Assembly (NCBI GenBank): GCA_903928895.1
Contig: CAIYSR010000129.1
Location: 57,400-121,399, forward strand
Source of the DNA: an uncultured Rhodospirillales bacterium
Lineage (GTDB): Bacteria > Pseudomonadota > Alphaproteobacteria > Acetobacterales > Acetobacteraceae
Direction of reading: 5' to 3'
DNA length: 64,000 bases
Part shown: one piece after another, positions 44,403 through 52,883 of the stretch
Layout of the letters: every line of letters starts with the position of its first letter
Position numbering within the stretch: position 1 is the stretch's first letter
Position numbers and translations under genes: made by a program
The notes under the pieces: generated by a model
The model's database searches: none
The model's input: the letters and a program-made list of their open reading frames with translations, nothing else
Told to the model about the DNA's origin: nothing

Positions 44403-45905
44403 ATGCGCCGCGCCACCACCGCCCTGCCGATGCTCGCCGTCGCGGCCACCCTGGCCCTCGCCCTCCCCGCCTCGGCCCAGACCAAGGACACCCTGGTGGT
44501 CGACCTGCCCGGCGATGTCGCCACCATGGACCCCCATCTCCAGTGGGACACCGACAGCTATTCGGTCTACCGCAACATCTTCGACAACCTCGTCACCCGC
44601 GACGTTGCCGGCAAGATCGTCCCCCAGGTCGCCACCGCCTGGCGCTACGCCGACGACACCACCATCGTTTTCGACCTGCGCTCCGACATCGTCTTCCACG
44701 ACGGCAGCAGGCTGACGCCGGAGGATGTCGCCTTCAGCGTCCGCCGCATCATCAACCCGGCATTCAAAAGCCCGCAGCTCTCCCAGTTCGACCAGATCGT
44801 CGCCGCCGAGGTCACCGGCCCCGCCCAGGTCACCCTGCGCACCAAAACCCCCTACCCGGCGCTGATGGCCCAGCTGGTCAAGCTCTCAATCGTGCCCAAG
44901 GCCTATGTCGAGAAGCTCGGCGATCAGGCCTTCAACCAGCAGGTCATGGGCTCCGGCCCGTTCCGCATGCGCTCCTGGCAGCGCGGTGTGCAGTCCAATC
45001 TCGAGGCCGACGACGCCCACTGGCGCGGCAAGCCGTCCTTCCGCACCGTCACCTTCCGCGCCGTGCCCGACATCCCCACCCGCATCGCCGATCTGCGCAC
45101 CGGCCGTGCCGACATCACCCGCGGCCTGACGCCGGACGATGCCGAGGCGCTGAAAAGCGACAAGGCGCTGCGCCTCCTGCCGGTCCCCACCGAGCGCATC
45201 GCCTACATGTTCGTCAACGCCCAGGCCGGCCCGACCAAGGACAAGCGGGTGCGCCAGGCCATCGCCATGGCAGTGGACCGCGACACCATCATCTCAGCGC
45301 TCCAGCAAGGCTACGCCAAGCCCGTCAACATCGTGCTGACCCCGGCCAATTTCGGCTACCTGCCGGATATCCCGGGCTGGCCGCACGACCCCGCCCGCGC
45401 CCGCGCCCTGCTCAAGGAGGCCGGCGCCGAAGGTGCCGCCATCCAGTTCCTGACCTCCCCCGCCTATGACCGCCGGCTCAACGAGGCGGTCCAGCAGATG
45501 CTGGGCGAGGTCGGCCTCAAGGTCGAGATCGTGATGCTCGACCAGCCCACCTACCTGCGCCGCCGTCAGGGCACTCCGGAGGAGGCCGGCGCGCTGAGCC
45601 AGGGCCGCTGGTCCTGCGCCTGCCAGGACGCCGACGGGGTGATCTTCCCGCTGTTCCGCTCCGGCTCGATCTGGTCGAAGTTCAGCAACCCCGAATTCGA
45701 CGCCGCGGTCGACGCCGCCCGCGTGGTGCTCGACGAAGGCAAACGTCTCGCCCAGTACCGCCGCGCCTTCGAAATCCTGCGCGACGAAGTGCCTGGCATC
45801 GGCCTGTTCCAGGACTACCAGATCTACCTCGCCCGCAAGGAACTGAACTGGACGCCGACCGCCAACGAAGCCTTCTTCGTCTCCGAAATGAAGTGGCAAC
45901 CATGA
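44403..45905 (+). CDS. ABC transporter substrate-binding protein, peptide/nickel (SBP family 5) type
   Basis: A periplasmic binding protein of 500 residues (DppA/OppA group). The signal peptide is MRRATTALPMLAVAATLALA, cut after ASAQ near residue 25. Family marks are DTLVVDLPGDVATMDPHLQW at about residues 28-47, LTPEDVAFSVRRIINP (about 100-115), MGSGPFRMRSW (about 183-193) and RQAIAMAVDRDTIISALQQG (about 284-303). GGGAG precedes the ATG at 44403. It opens an importer operon of two permeases and two ATPases. The ligand could be a peptide, opine or another amine; many SBP5 proteins are not peptide binders. A hairpin repeat lies between it and the first permease. Confidence 0.93.
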   Translation: MRRATTALPMLAVAATLALALPASAQTKDTLVVDLPGDVATMDPHLQWDTDSYSVYRNIFDNLVTRDVAGKIVPQVATAWRYADDTTIVFDLRSDIVFHDGSRLTPEDVAFSVRRIINPAFKSPQLSQFDQIVAAEVTGPAQVTLRTKTPYPALMAQLVKLSIVPKAYVEKLGDQAFNQQVMGSGPFRMRSWQRGVQSNLEADDAHWRGKPSFRTVTFRAVPDIPTRIADLRTGRADITRGLTPDDAEALKSDKALRLLPVPTERIAYMFVNAQAGPTKDKRVRQAIAMAVDRDTIISALQQGYAKPVNIVLTPANFGYLPDIPGWPHDPARARALLKEAGAEGAAIQFLTSPAYDRRLNEAVQQMLGEVGLKVEIVMLDQPTYLRRRQGTPEEAGALSQGRWSCACQDADGVIFPLFRSGSIWSKFSNPEFDAAVDAARVVLDEGKRLAQYRRAFEILRDEVPGIGLFQDYQIYLARKELNWTPTANEAFFVSEMKWQP

Positions 45906-45918
45906 AGAAGGGGCTCTT

Positions 45919-46004
45919 AACGGATAAAAGTTTTTGGCTCCCTTTTTTCAAAAAGGGAGTGCTGCTCTTTTTTGAAAAAAAGAACCAAAAAACTTTCACC
46001 CGTT
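45919..46004. repeat. Composite A/T-rich inverted repeat, copy 2 (order A-A')
   Basis: An 86-base element beginning AACGGATAAAAG and ending CTTTCACCCGTT, so its ends are inverted. Unit A contains GGCTCCC, T6, CA5, GGGAG, and unit A' contains CTC, T6, GA7, GAACC. Each half is a hairpin, and the whole can also fold end to end. It lies 13 bases after the binding-protein stop and ends 10 bases before the permease start. It therefore sits inside a transporter operon and has no space left for a normal ribosome-binding site. Confidence 0.78.
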
Positions 46005-46014
46005 GGCTTCACGG

Positions 46015-46935
46015 TTGACCGGGCATCTCGCCGGCCGGTTCGGACAGGCCCTCGTCGCGTGCTTCGGCGTGCTGACGATCGTCTTCTTCGTCATGCGCCT
46101 GTCCGGTGACCCCACGCTGCTGCTGGTGCCGGAGGGCGCGAGCGCGGAGCAGATTGCCGCGCTGCGGCACGAGTTGGGCTTCGACCGTCCAATGCTGGTG
46201 CAGTACGTCGCCTATCTCGGCGATCTCGCCCGCTTCGATCTCGGCGAATCGCTGGTGCAGCGCGCCCCGGTGGCCGGCATCGTGGCGGAGCGCATCCCCT
46301 ACACCGTGGCCCTCGCGCTCGGCGCCCTGCTGGTGGCGCTTGGCATCGGCATCCCGTCCGGCATCGCCATGGCGGTCTGGCGCGGCACCGTCGTGGAGCG
46401 GGCGCTGGCCGCCATCGTGCTGGCCGGGCAGAGCCTGCCGACGTTCTGGTCGGGCATTTTGATGATCCTTTTTTTCGGGGTCTATCTCGGCTGGCTGCCG
46501 ACTTCGGGCGCCGACAGCCTGGCCTCCCTGGTGATGCCCGCGGTGGCGCTGGGGGCGCTGACGATGTCGACCTTCGCGCGGATGACGAGGATCTCGGTGC
46601 TCGACGAGTTGTCGCGCGACTACGTCGCCGCCGCCCGGGCGCGCGGCCTGTCGCGGATGGCCGCCGTGGGCCGCCACGTGCTGCGCAACGCGGCTATTCC
46701 GGTGGTCACCATCGCCGCCCTCGAAGTCGGCAACCTGCTGGCCGGCGCGGTGATCGTGGAAACGGTGTTCGCCTGGCCCGGCATCGGGCAACTGGCGATC
46801 CAGTCCATCGCGGCCCGGGACTTCCTGGTCGTGCAGGCCGTCGTCCTGTTCGTCTCCATCGTCTATATCGCGATGAACCTGCTGGCCGACCTCGCCTACG
46901 CCGCGATCGACCCGCGCATCCGGCTCGAACGATGA
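46015..46935 (+). CDS. ABC transporter permease, DppB type
   Basis: An inner-membrane permease of about 306 residues with six helices. It reads GRFGQALVACFGVLTIVFFV, MRLSGDPTLLLVPEGASAEQ and LRHELGFDRPMLVQYVAYLG, all standard for the first DppB segment. The ATPase-contact EAA loop is YVAAARARGLSRMAAVGRHV, followed by LRNAAIPVVT (about residues 203-232). The start is uncertain: TTG at 46015 gives the best N-terminus; a TTG at 46003 lies inside the repeat. Neither has a Shine-Dalgarno. The gene's end overlaps the next permease by ATGA. Confidence 0.9.
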   Translation: MTGHLAGRFGQALVACFGVLTIVFFVMRLSGDPTLLLVPEGASAEQIAALRHELGFDRPMLVQYVAYLGDLARFDLGESLVQRAPVAGIVAERIPYTVALALGALLVALGIGIPSGIAMAVWRGTVVERALAAIVLAGQSLPTFWSGILMILFFGVYLGWLPTSGADSLASLVMPAVALGALTMSTFARMTRISVLDELSRDYVAAARARGLSRMAAVGRHVLRNAAIPVVTIAALEVGNLLAGAVIVETVFAWPGIGQLAIQSIAARDFLVVQAVVLFVSIVYIAMNLLADLAYAAIDPRIRLER

Positions 46936-47768
46936 CCCGCCGCATTTCGCCCGGCATGTGGCTGATCCTGGCCCTCCTGGCCGGGTTCGTCGTCGCTGCC
47001 CTGGGCGCCGACGCCTTCGCCACCCATGACCCCCTGCGCCAGTCCCTGCTGCTGCGCCTGCGCCCACCCGGCACCCTGCAGGCCGGCCGCAGCTTCCTCC
47101 TCGGCACCGACGATCTCGGCCGCGACCTGCTCGCCCGCATCCTCTACGGCGCCCGCGCCTCGCTGCTGGTCGCCGCCCTGTCGGTTTCGGTCTCGCTCGT
47201 GGTCGGAACCACCCTCGGCCTGCTCGCCGGTTGGTTTCGCGGCTGGACCGCGGTGCTGATCATGCGCTTCGTCGACACCATGCTGAGCATCCCCGCCATC
47301 CTGCTCGCGGTGCTGACGGTGGCCGTGCTCGGCCCCGGCTTCCTCAAGCTGGTGATGGTCCTCGGCCTCACCCGCTGGCCGCGCTACACCCGCGTCGCCT
47401 ACGCGCAAACCCTCCAGGTCGCCACCCTGCCCTATATCCGCGCCGCCGAAATGGCCGGCTGTTCCGCCCCCCGCCTCCTGCTGCGCCACATCCTGCCCAA
47501 TATCGCCGGCCCGCTGATGGTGGTCGCGACCAGCGAATTCGGCCTGATGATCCTCTTCGAGGCCGGCCTCTCCTTCCTCGGCCTCGGCATCCAGCCGCCC
47601 TACCCGTCCTGGGGCTCGATCATGAGCGCCGGGCGCGCCTACGTCGCCCGGGCCTGGTGGCTGACGGTGTTTCCCGGCGCCTGCCTGTTCGTGCTGGTAC
47701 TCTGTGTCAATGTGTTCGGCGACTGGCTGCGCGACCGGGTGGACCCCCGCTCGCGCGGCCGCGGTTGA
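46932..47768 (+). CDS. ABC transporter permease, DppC type
   Basis: The second inner-membrane permease, 278 residues and six helices. LLGTDDLGRDLLARILYGAR (about residues 56-75) is the hallmark of DppC proteins. The EAA loop reads YIRAAEMAGCSAPRLLLRHI followed by LPNIAGPLMV (about 172-201). The C-terminal part FEAGLSFLGLGIQPPYPSWG is also diagnostic. It is translationally coupled to the first permease by ATGA. Instead of an ATPase gene, an SDR dehydrogenase follows after 44 bases. Confidence 0.93.
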   Translation: MTRRISPGMWLILALLAGFVVAALGADAFATHDPLRQSLLLRLRPPGTLQAGRSFLLGTDDLGRDLLARILYGARASLLVAALSVSVSLVVGTTLGLLAGWFRGWTAVLIMRFVDTMLSIPAILLAVLTVAVLGPGFLKLVMVLGLTRWPRYTRVAYAQTLQVATLPYIRAAEMAGCSAPRLLLRHILPNIAGPLMVVATSEFGLMILFEAGLSFLGLGIQPPYPSWGSIMSAGRAYVARAWWLTVFPGACLFVLVLCVNVFGDWLRDRVDPRSRGRG

Positions 47769-47787
47769 TCGGTATGTTTCATGACCA

Positions 47788-47800
47788 TGATATCTCATAA
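47788..47800 (+). promoter_or_regulatory. AT-rich operator-like site upstream of the SDR gene
   Basis: TGATATCTCATAA lies 12 bases before the SDR start. It matches 12 of 13 bases of the site 19 bases before the HD-domain gene start (18747-18759, minus strand). A weak -35-like TTGATC lies 17 bases upstream, so the site would overlap a -10 region. This suggests the SDR and the following ATPases may have their own regulated promoter within the importer operon. Confidence 0.4.
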
Positions 47801-47812
47801 GGAAATCCTCGG

Positions 47813-48601
47813 ATGAACCACCACGGGGCCTTCAAGGGCAAGCGCGTCATCGTCACCGGCGCCGCCGGCATCTACGGCGGCTGGATCGCCGCCGCCTTCG
47901 CCGCCGAGGGCGCGCATCTCTGTCTCACCGACATGCGCCGCGACAAGCTCGACGCCGTCGCCGCCAAGCTCGGCCTCGATCCCGCAACCACCCTGCTCGA
48001 AGGCTGCGACCTGACCGACGCCGTGGCGATCGCGGCTTTCGCCGGGCGGATCGCGGCGCAATGGGGCGCGCCCGACGTGCTGGTCAACAATGCCGGCGTC
48101 TATCCGCGCACCGGCGTGCTGATCGACCTCGATGACGCCGAGTTCGACCGCATCATGTCCGTCAACGTGCGGGCGCCCTTCATCATGGTCAAACATATCT
48201 CGCGCCTGATGGTGGCCGACCATGTGCAAGGCGCCATCGTCAACATCGGCTCCGGCGCCGCGCGCCAGATGCCGACCGGCTCGGTCACCTACTGCATGTC
48301 CAAGACCGCGATGGAACGGCTCTCCAAGGGCCAGGCGCTGGAACTGGCGCCCTACAAGATCCGGGTCAACGTGGTCGAGCCCGGCTTCGCCCCGGGCAGC
48401 GACTTCTCCTATTTGCCGCCCGAGTATGTCGAGCGGATGACCGCCCGCATCCCGCTCGGCCGCAACTCGGGGCCGGACGATACGGCGCAGATGGTGCTGT
48501 ATCTCTGCTCGCCCAACGCCGCCTACGTCACCGGCGCGGTGGTGAGCGTCGATGGCGGCAATTCGATCGGCACCTTCCAGCCCACTCCGACCAATTCGTG
48601 A
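47813..48601 (+). CDS. SDR-family dehydrogenase/reductase within the ABC importer operon
   Basis: A 262-residue classical short-chain dehydrogenase. The cofactor motif is VIVTGAAGIYGG (about residues 10-21), and LTDMRRDKLDAVAAKL suggests an NAD-type acidic residue after strand 2. DVLVNNAGVYPRTG has the NNAG motif (about 88-91). Catalytic Ser is in IGSGAARQM (about 147), with Tyr and Lys in VTYCMSKTA (about 159-163). It lies between the permease and ATPase genes, and its stop overlaps the GTG of the first ATPase (GTGA). Its location implies it acts on the imported compound. A 13-base AT-rich motif precedes it. Confidence 0.93.
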   Translation: MNHHGAFKGKRVIVTGAAGIYGGWIAAAFAAEGAHLCLTDMRRDKLDAVAAKLGLDPATTLLEGCDLTDAVAIAAFAGRIAAQWGAPDVLVNNAGVYPRTGVLIDLDDAEFDRIMSVNVRAPFIMVKHISRLMVADHVQGAIVNIGSGAARQMPTGSVTYCMSKTAMERLSKGQALELAPYKIRVNVVEPGFAPGSDFSYLPPEYVERMTARIPLGRNSGPDDTAQMVLYLCSPNAAYVTGAVVSVDGGNSIGTFQPTPTNS

Positions 48602-49560
48602 CGCCAGCCGCCCTCACCGTCGCCGCACTCTCGCTCGATCTCGGCCCCACCCGGCTGGTCGACGGCATCGGCTTCAGCGTCGCGCCGGGCGAGGTGATGG
48701 CGCTGGTGGGCGAAAGCGGCTGCGGCAAGTCGGTCACCGCCCAGGCCATCATGCGCCTGCTGCCCGATGCCATCCGCCAGACCGGCGGCCAGGTCCGGCT
48801 AGGCGAGGAGGACCTGACCGCCCTGCCGGAGCGGGCGATGCAGGCCATCCGCGGCCGCCGCCTGTCGATGATCTTCCAGGAGCCGCAAGCCGCGCTCGAC
48901 CCGCTCGACACCATCGGCGCGCAGATCGCCGAGGCCCTGCGCCAGCCGCTGTCGCGCGTGCGCGCCGAGGTCCGCCGCATGCTGGAGGATGTCGGCATCT
49001 CCGACCCGGAGCGCCGCATCGACCAGCACCCCTTCGAGCTCTCCGGCGGCATGTGCCAGCGCGTGATGATCGCCACCGCCCTGATCGCCCGCCCCGCCGT
49101 GCTGATCGCCGACGAACCCACCACCGCGCTCGATGTCACCATCCAGGCCCAGATTCTCGACCTGCTGCGCCGCCTCGCCATCGAACGGCGGACCGCGGTG
49201 GTGCTCATCACCCACGACATGGGCGTGGTGGCGGACATCGCCGATCGGGTCTGCGTCATGTACGCCGGCCGCATCGCCGAGGCCGGCCCGGTGGCAGAGA
49301 TTTTCGCCGCCCCGATGCATCCTTATACCGCGCTGTTGCTGGCCTCGATCCCGCGCCTGTCCGACGTGCCGAAATCGCCGCTCGCGGTCATCGCCGGACA
49401 GGTGCCGGCGCCCGGCGAATACGGCCCGGGCTGCCGCTTCGCCAATCGCTGCCCCCGCGCCGAGCCCCGCTGCGCCACCACCACGCCCCCCCTGCTTGCC
49501 GCCGGGCAGGGCCGCGAAATCGCCTGTTTCGCCCCCTTGGCCGATCGGCGCGCGCCATGA
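48598..49560 (+). CDS. ABC transporter ATPase, DppD type
   Basis: A 320-residue ATPase of the peptide importer. Walker A is VGESGCGKSVTAQA (about residues 38-51). The Q-loop is MIFQEPQAALDPLDTIG. The signature is LSGGMCQRVMIA (about 152), Walker B is LIADEPTTALDVT, and the C-terminal oligopeptide domain carries the Cys cluster (GCRFANRCPRAEPRC) that binds an Fe-S cluster in some homologues. It starts at a GTG overlapping the SDR stop, so its translation is coupled to the dehydrogenase. Confidence 0.94.
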   Translation: MTPAALTVAALSLDLGPTRLVDGIGFSVAPGEVMALVGESGCGKSVTAQAIMRLLPDAIRQTGGQVRLGEEDLTALPERAMQAIRGRRLSMIFQEPQAALDPLDTIGAQIAEALRQPLSRVRAEVRRMLEDVGISDPERRIDQHPFELSGGMCQRVMIATALIARPAVLIADEPTTALDVTIQAQILDLLRRLAIERRTAVVLITHDMGVVADIADRVCVMYAGRIAEAGPVAEIFAAPMHPYTALLLASIPRLSDVPKSPLAVIAGQVPAPGEYGPGCRFANRCPRAEPRCATTTPPLLAAGQGREIACFAPLADRRAP

Positions 49561-50504
49561 GCCACACACTCGAAATCACCGACCTCAAGGTCCATTTCCC
49601 CGGCCGCCACGGCGCCCCGGTGCGCGCGGTGGATGGGGTTTCGCTCCACGTCGCCGCCGGCGAAACGCTCGGGCTGGTCGGCGAATCCGGTTGCGGCAAG
49701 ACCACGGTGGCCAACGCCACCGTCGGCCTCCAGGCGCCCACCGCCGGCTCCGTGCGGGTCCAGGGCACCGAACTGGCCGGCGCCAGCCGGTCCGTGCTGC
49801 GCGACGTGCGCGCCCGCGCGCAGATGGTGTTCCAGAACCCGGTGACCTCGCTCAACCCGCGGATGACCATCGGCGCCGCGGTCGGCGAGCCGCTCCTGGT
49901 GCGCGGCCGCGCCGCCGGGCGGGCGCTGCGGGACCAGGTCGCGGCCCTGCTGGAGGAGGTCGGGCTGCGCGCCGAGCATGCCGGGCGCTACCCGCACCAG
50001 TTCAGCGGCGGCCAGCGCCAGCGCATCGTCATCGCCCGTGCCTTGGCCCTGCGCCCGGCCCTGCTGGTCTGCGACGAACCGGTCTCCGCCCTCGATGTCT
50101 CCGTCCGCGCGCAGATCCTCAACCTCCTGGTCGACCTCCAGGCCCGCCACGCCATGTCGACCCTCTTCGTCAGCCATGATCTCGCGGTGGTGCGCCATGT
50201 CTGCGACCGCGTGGCGGTGATGTATCTCGGCCGCATCGCCGAGATCGCCCCGCGCGACGCCATTTTCGCCGCCCCCCGCCACCCCTACACCAGAGCCCTG
50301 CTCGCCGCCGTGCCCGAGCCCGATCCCGCCGTCCAGCGCGCCAAGCCCCGCCTCCCCCTGGCCGGCGAAATCCCGAGCCCGGCCAACCCGCCCGCCGGCT
50401 GCCGCTTCCACACCCGCTGCCCGATCGTGGTGGACCAGTGCCGCCACGAGGTGCCACCGCTCCGCCGCGTCGGCGACAGCGATGTCGCCTGCCACCTCGC
50501 CTGA
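49557..50504 (+). CDS. ABC transporter ATPase, DppF type
   Basis: The second ATPase, 315 residues. Walker A is VGESGCGKTTVANATVG (about residues 41-57), Q-loop MVFQNPVTSLNPRMTIG, signature FSGGQRQRIVIARAL (about 150-164), Walker B LLVCDEPVSALDVS and H-loop VSHDLAVVRHVCD. The C-terminal Cys-rich oligopeptide domain reads PAGCRFHTRCPIVVDQC. The start overlaps the previous stop (ATGA). It completes the five-gene importer set (binding protein, two permeases, two ATPases). Confidence 0.94.
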   Translation: MSHTLEITDLKVHFPGRHGAPVRAVDGVSLHVAAGETLGLVGESGCGKTTVANATVGLQAPTAGSVRVQGTELAGASRSVLRDVRARAQMVFQNPVTSLNPRMTIGAAVGEPLLVRGRAAGRALRDQVAALLEEVGLRAEHAGRYPHQFSGGQRQRIVIARALALRPALLVCDEPVSALDVSVRAQILNLLVDLQARHAMSTLFVSHDLAVVRHVCDRVAVMYLGRIAEIAPRDAIFAAPRHPYTRALLAAVPEPDPAVQRAKPRLPLAGEIPSPANPPAGCRFHTRCPIVVDQCRHEVPPLRRVGDSDVACHLA

Positions 50505-50600
50505 TCCGCCGGCCGTTCATCTGCCATGCCTTGCCGGGAGTGGTCGGCGCCCGCGATTGGGGACAATCCTGCGCTTTCAGGAAGCATAAGAGGCTTGGCG

Positions 50601-51458
50601 ATGGACACTCTCACCTATTGGAACGGCGCCTGGCAGGAGGGCAGCCCGGCCGTCCTCGGCCCGCGCGATCACGCCTTCTGGCTCGGCTCGATCATCTTCG
50701 ACGGCGGACGCGCCTTCGGCGGCTGCGGCCCCGATCTCGACCTGCACGCCGCCCGCGCGATCCGCTCCGCCCGCGCGCTCGGGCTCAACCCGAAACACAC
50801 CGCCGAGGAGATCCACGCCCTGATGCTCGAAGGCATCAAGCGCTTCCCCGCCGACGCCGAGCTCTATGTCCGCCCGATGTTCTGGGCCACCAAGGGCGGC
50901 CACGGCCCGATCTCGACCGACGGCGACAGCGTCGCCTTCCTGCTCTGCATCTACCTCTCGCCGATGCCCAAGGGCACCGGGCTCAGCCTCGGCCTGTGCC
51001 GCACCATCCGCCGGCCAACCCCGGAAAGCGCGCCGACCGACGCCAAGGCCTCCTGCCTGTATCCGAACTCCGCCCGCGGCGTCGCCGAAATCCTGGCGCG
51101 CGGCTTCAACAACGGCGTCGTCCTCGACGCGCTCGGCAACGTCGCCGAGACCTGCTCGTCCAACCTCTTCCTCGGCATCGACGGCAAGGTGGTCACCCCG
51201 GTGCCGAACGGCACCTTCCTCGCCGGCATCACCCGCAACCGTACCATCCAGCTCCTGCGCGACGCCGGCGTCCCGCTCGAGGAACGCACCGTGCGCGCCC
51301 ATGAGCTCGACACGGCCGACGAGATGTTCACCACCGGCAACGCCGGCAAGGTGCAGTTCGTCACCCGCTACGAATCCCGCGACCTCCAGCCCGGCCCGCT
51401 CGGCACCAAGGCGCGCGATCTCTACCAAGCCTACGCGGAAACCTGCCGCATCGTCTGA
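50601..51458 (+). CDS. Class IV PLP aminotransferase (branched-chain aminotransferase-like)
   Basis: A 285-residue fold-type IV PLP enzyme. It opens with MDTLTYWNGAWQEGSPAVLG and DHAFWLGSIIFDGGRAF (about residues 25-41). The PLP Lys is in SAPTDAKASCLYPNSARGVA (about residue 154). Glu of the cofactor site is in GNVAETCSSNLFLGIDGKVV (about 188). The phosphate-binding region is FLAGITRNRTIQLLR. An upstream in-frame start at 50526 exists, but the ATG at 50601 has GAGG and gives the family N-terminus. Substrate could be a branched-chain, D- or beta-amino acid. It follows the ABC ATPase gene after 96 bases. Confidence 0.9.
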   Translation: MDTLTYWNGAWQEGSPAVLGPRDHAFWLGSIIFDGGRAFGGCGPDLDLHAARAIRSARALGLNPKHTAEEIHALMLEGIKRFPADAELYVRPMFWATKGGHGPISTDGDSVAFLLCIYLSPMPKGTGLSLGLCRTIRRPTPESAPTDAKASCLYPNSARGVAEILARGFNNGVVLDALGNVAETCSSNLFLGIDGKVVTPVPNGTFLAGITRNRTIQLLRDAGVPLEERTVRAHELDTADEMFTTGNAGKVQFVTRYESRDLQPGPLGTKARDLYQAYAETCRIV

Positions 51459-51472
51459 CCCGTCTGTTCAAC

Positions 51473-51527
51473 CGGCCGATCCCCTCCTAGTCTCGGCGCC
51501 GACAGCCCTGCACGAGAGGATCGGCCG
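51473..51527 (+). promoter_or_regulatory. Structured leader: 10-base inverted repeat pairing with the Shine-Dalgarno region of the next gene
   Basis: CGGCCGATCC (51473-51482) is the exact reverse complement of GGATCGGCCG (51518-51527), whose last base abuts the ATG at 51528. The gene's Shine-Dalgarno (GAGAGG, 51514-51519) overlaps this arm. Between the arms lies a second dyad (TCGGCGCCGA). The folded leader would hide the start region, suggesting translational control, though GC-rich chance pairing cannot be excluded. Confidence 0.45.
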
Positions 51528-52844
51528 ATGAACACTCCGGTGGCACCCAACACGGATATCGCCCAGGCACTCGACGACGCCAAGGCCGCCTACGCCAAGG
51601 GCAACCCGACCAGCGCGGCGCTCTACCAGAAGGCGCTGCCGATGATGCCGGGCGGCAACACCCGCAGCGGCGTGTTCTTCGACCCCTTCCCCCTGATGTT
51701 CCGCCGCGGCGAAGGCGCCCGCCTGTGGGACGAGGACGGCCACTCCTATGTCGACGTCCTCGGCGAGGCGACGGCCGGGATCTACGGCCACAACCACCCC
51801 ACCATCCGCGCCGCCATCGACGACCGCCTCGCCTTGGGCTGGAACCTGAGCGGCGCCACCGCCTCCGAGGCGGTTCTCGCCGGCATCGTGGTTGACCGCT
51901 TCCCCTCCATCGAACGCGTCCGCTTCGTCAATTCCGGCACCGAAGCCAACATGTTCAACGTCCAGCTCGCCCGCATCGTCACCGGCCGGCCCGCCGTGCT
52001 CGGCTTCGCCGGCTGCTACCATGGCGGGCTGCTGACCTTCACCGCCCAGACCAACCCGCTCAACGTGCCGTTCGAGACCGTGATCGCCCCCTACAACGAC
52101 ATCGAGGCCACCGCGGCGGCCATCGATGCCAATGCCGACAAGCTCGCGGCGGTGATCATCGAGCCGATGATCGGCGGCGGCGGCTGCATCCCCGCCACCG
52201 TCGAGTTCCTCGCCATGCTGCGCGAGCGCACGAAGAAACACGATATCGCCCTGATCTTTGACGAGGTGATGACCTCGCGGCTCTCGCCGGGCGGGCTCCA
52301 GGCCAAGTACGGCATCATCCCGGACCTCACCTCGCTCGGCAAATACATCGGCGGCGGCTTCTCCGCCGGCGCCTTCGGCGGCAAGGCCGAATGGATGGAA
52401 CGCTTCGATCCGCGCCGCGGCGACGCGCTGCCGCACTCCGGCACCTACAACAACAACGTCTTCACCATGGCCGCCGGCATCGCCGGATTGTCCAAGATCT
52501 ACACCAAGGAAGCGGCGGTCGCCCTCAACGCCAAGGGCGACGCCTTCCGCGACCGCCTGAACGCGATCTGCGCCAAGGCCGATGTCGCGCTGCAATTCAC
52601 CGGCATCGGCTCCATGCTGGCGCCGCACGTCCTGCGCGGCCCGATCACCTCGCCGCAGGTCGCCGCCACCGGCAACGCCAAGCTGCGCGAACTGCTGTTC
52701 TTCGACCTCGTCGCCAACGGCATCTTCATCATGCCCAAGCGCTGCCTGATGGCCCTCTCGCTGCCCCTGACCGACCGCGATTTCGACATTTTCGCCGCCG
52801 CGGTGGAGGAATTCATCCACTCCCGCCGCTCACTGCTCAGGTAG
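51528..52844 (+). CDS. Class III PLP aminotransferase (glutamate-1-semialdehyde aminomutase-like)
   Basis: A 438-residue fold-type I PLP enzyme of the class III group. It has MPGGNTRSGVFFDPFPLMFR (about residues 42-61), then NSGTEANMFNVQLARIVTGR (about 137-156), and the Asp that contacts the PLP pyridine in LIFDEVMTSRLSPGG (about 245). The Schiff-base Lys is in LTSLGKYIGGGFSAGAFGG (about 272). GSGTYNNN-like PHSGTYNNNVFTMAAG follows. It resembles GSA aminomutase but is not next to heme genes; its context suggests an amine or omega-amino acid aminotransferase in the catabolic block. A strong leader dyad precedes it. Confidence 0.91.
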   Translation: MNTPVAPNTDIAQALDDAKAAYAKGNPTSAALYQKALPMMPGGNTRSGVFFDPFPLMFRRGEGARLWDEDGHSYVDVLGEATAGIYGHNHPTIRAAIDDRLALGWNLSGATASEAVLAGIVVDRFPSIERVRFVNSGTEANMFNVQLARIVTGRPAVLGFAGCYHGGLLTFTAQTNPLNVPFETVIAPYNDIEATAAAIDANADKLAAVIIEPMIGGGGCIPATVEFLAMLRERTKKHDIALIFDEVMTSRLSPGGLQAKYGIIPDLTSLGKYIGGGFSAGAFGGKAEWMERFDPRRGDALPHSGTYNNNVFTMAAGIAGLSKIYTKEAAVALNAKGDAFRDRLNAICAKADVALQFTGIGSMLAPHVLRGPITSPQVAATGNAKLRELLFFDLVANGIFIMPKRCLMALSLPLTDRDFDIFAAAVEEFIHSRRSLLR

Positions 52845-52883
52845 CATCCCTGCCGGCGCCGTAGCCCGGCCGAGACCGCCGCG

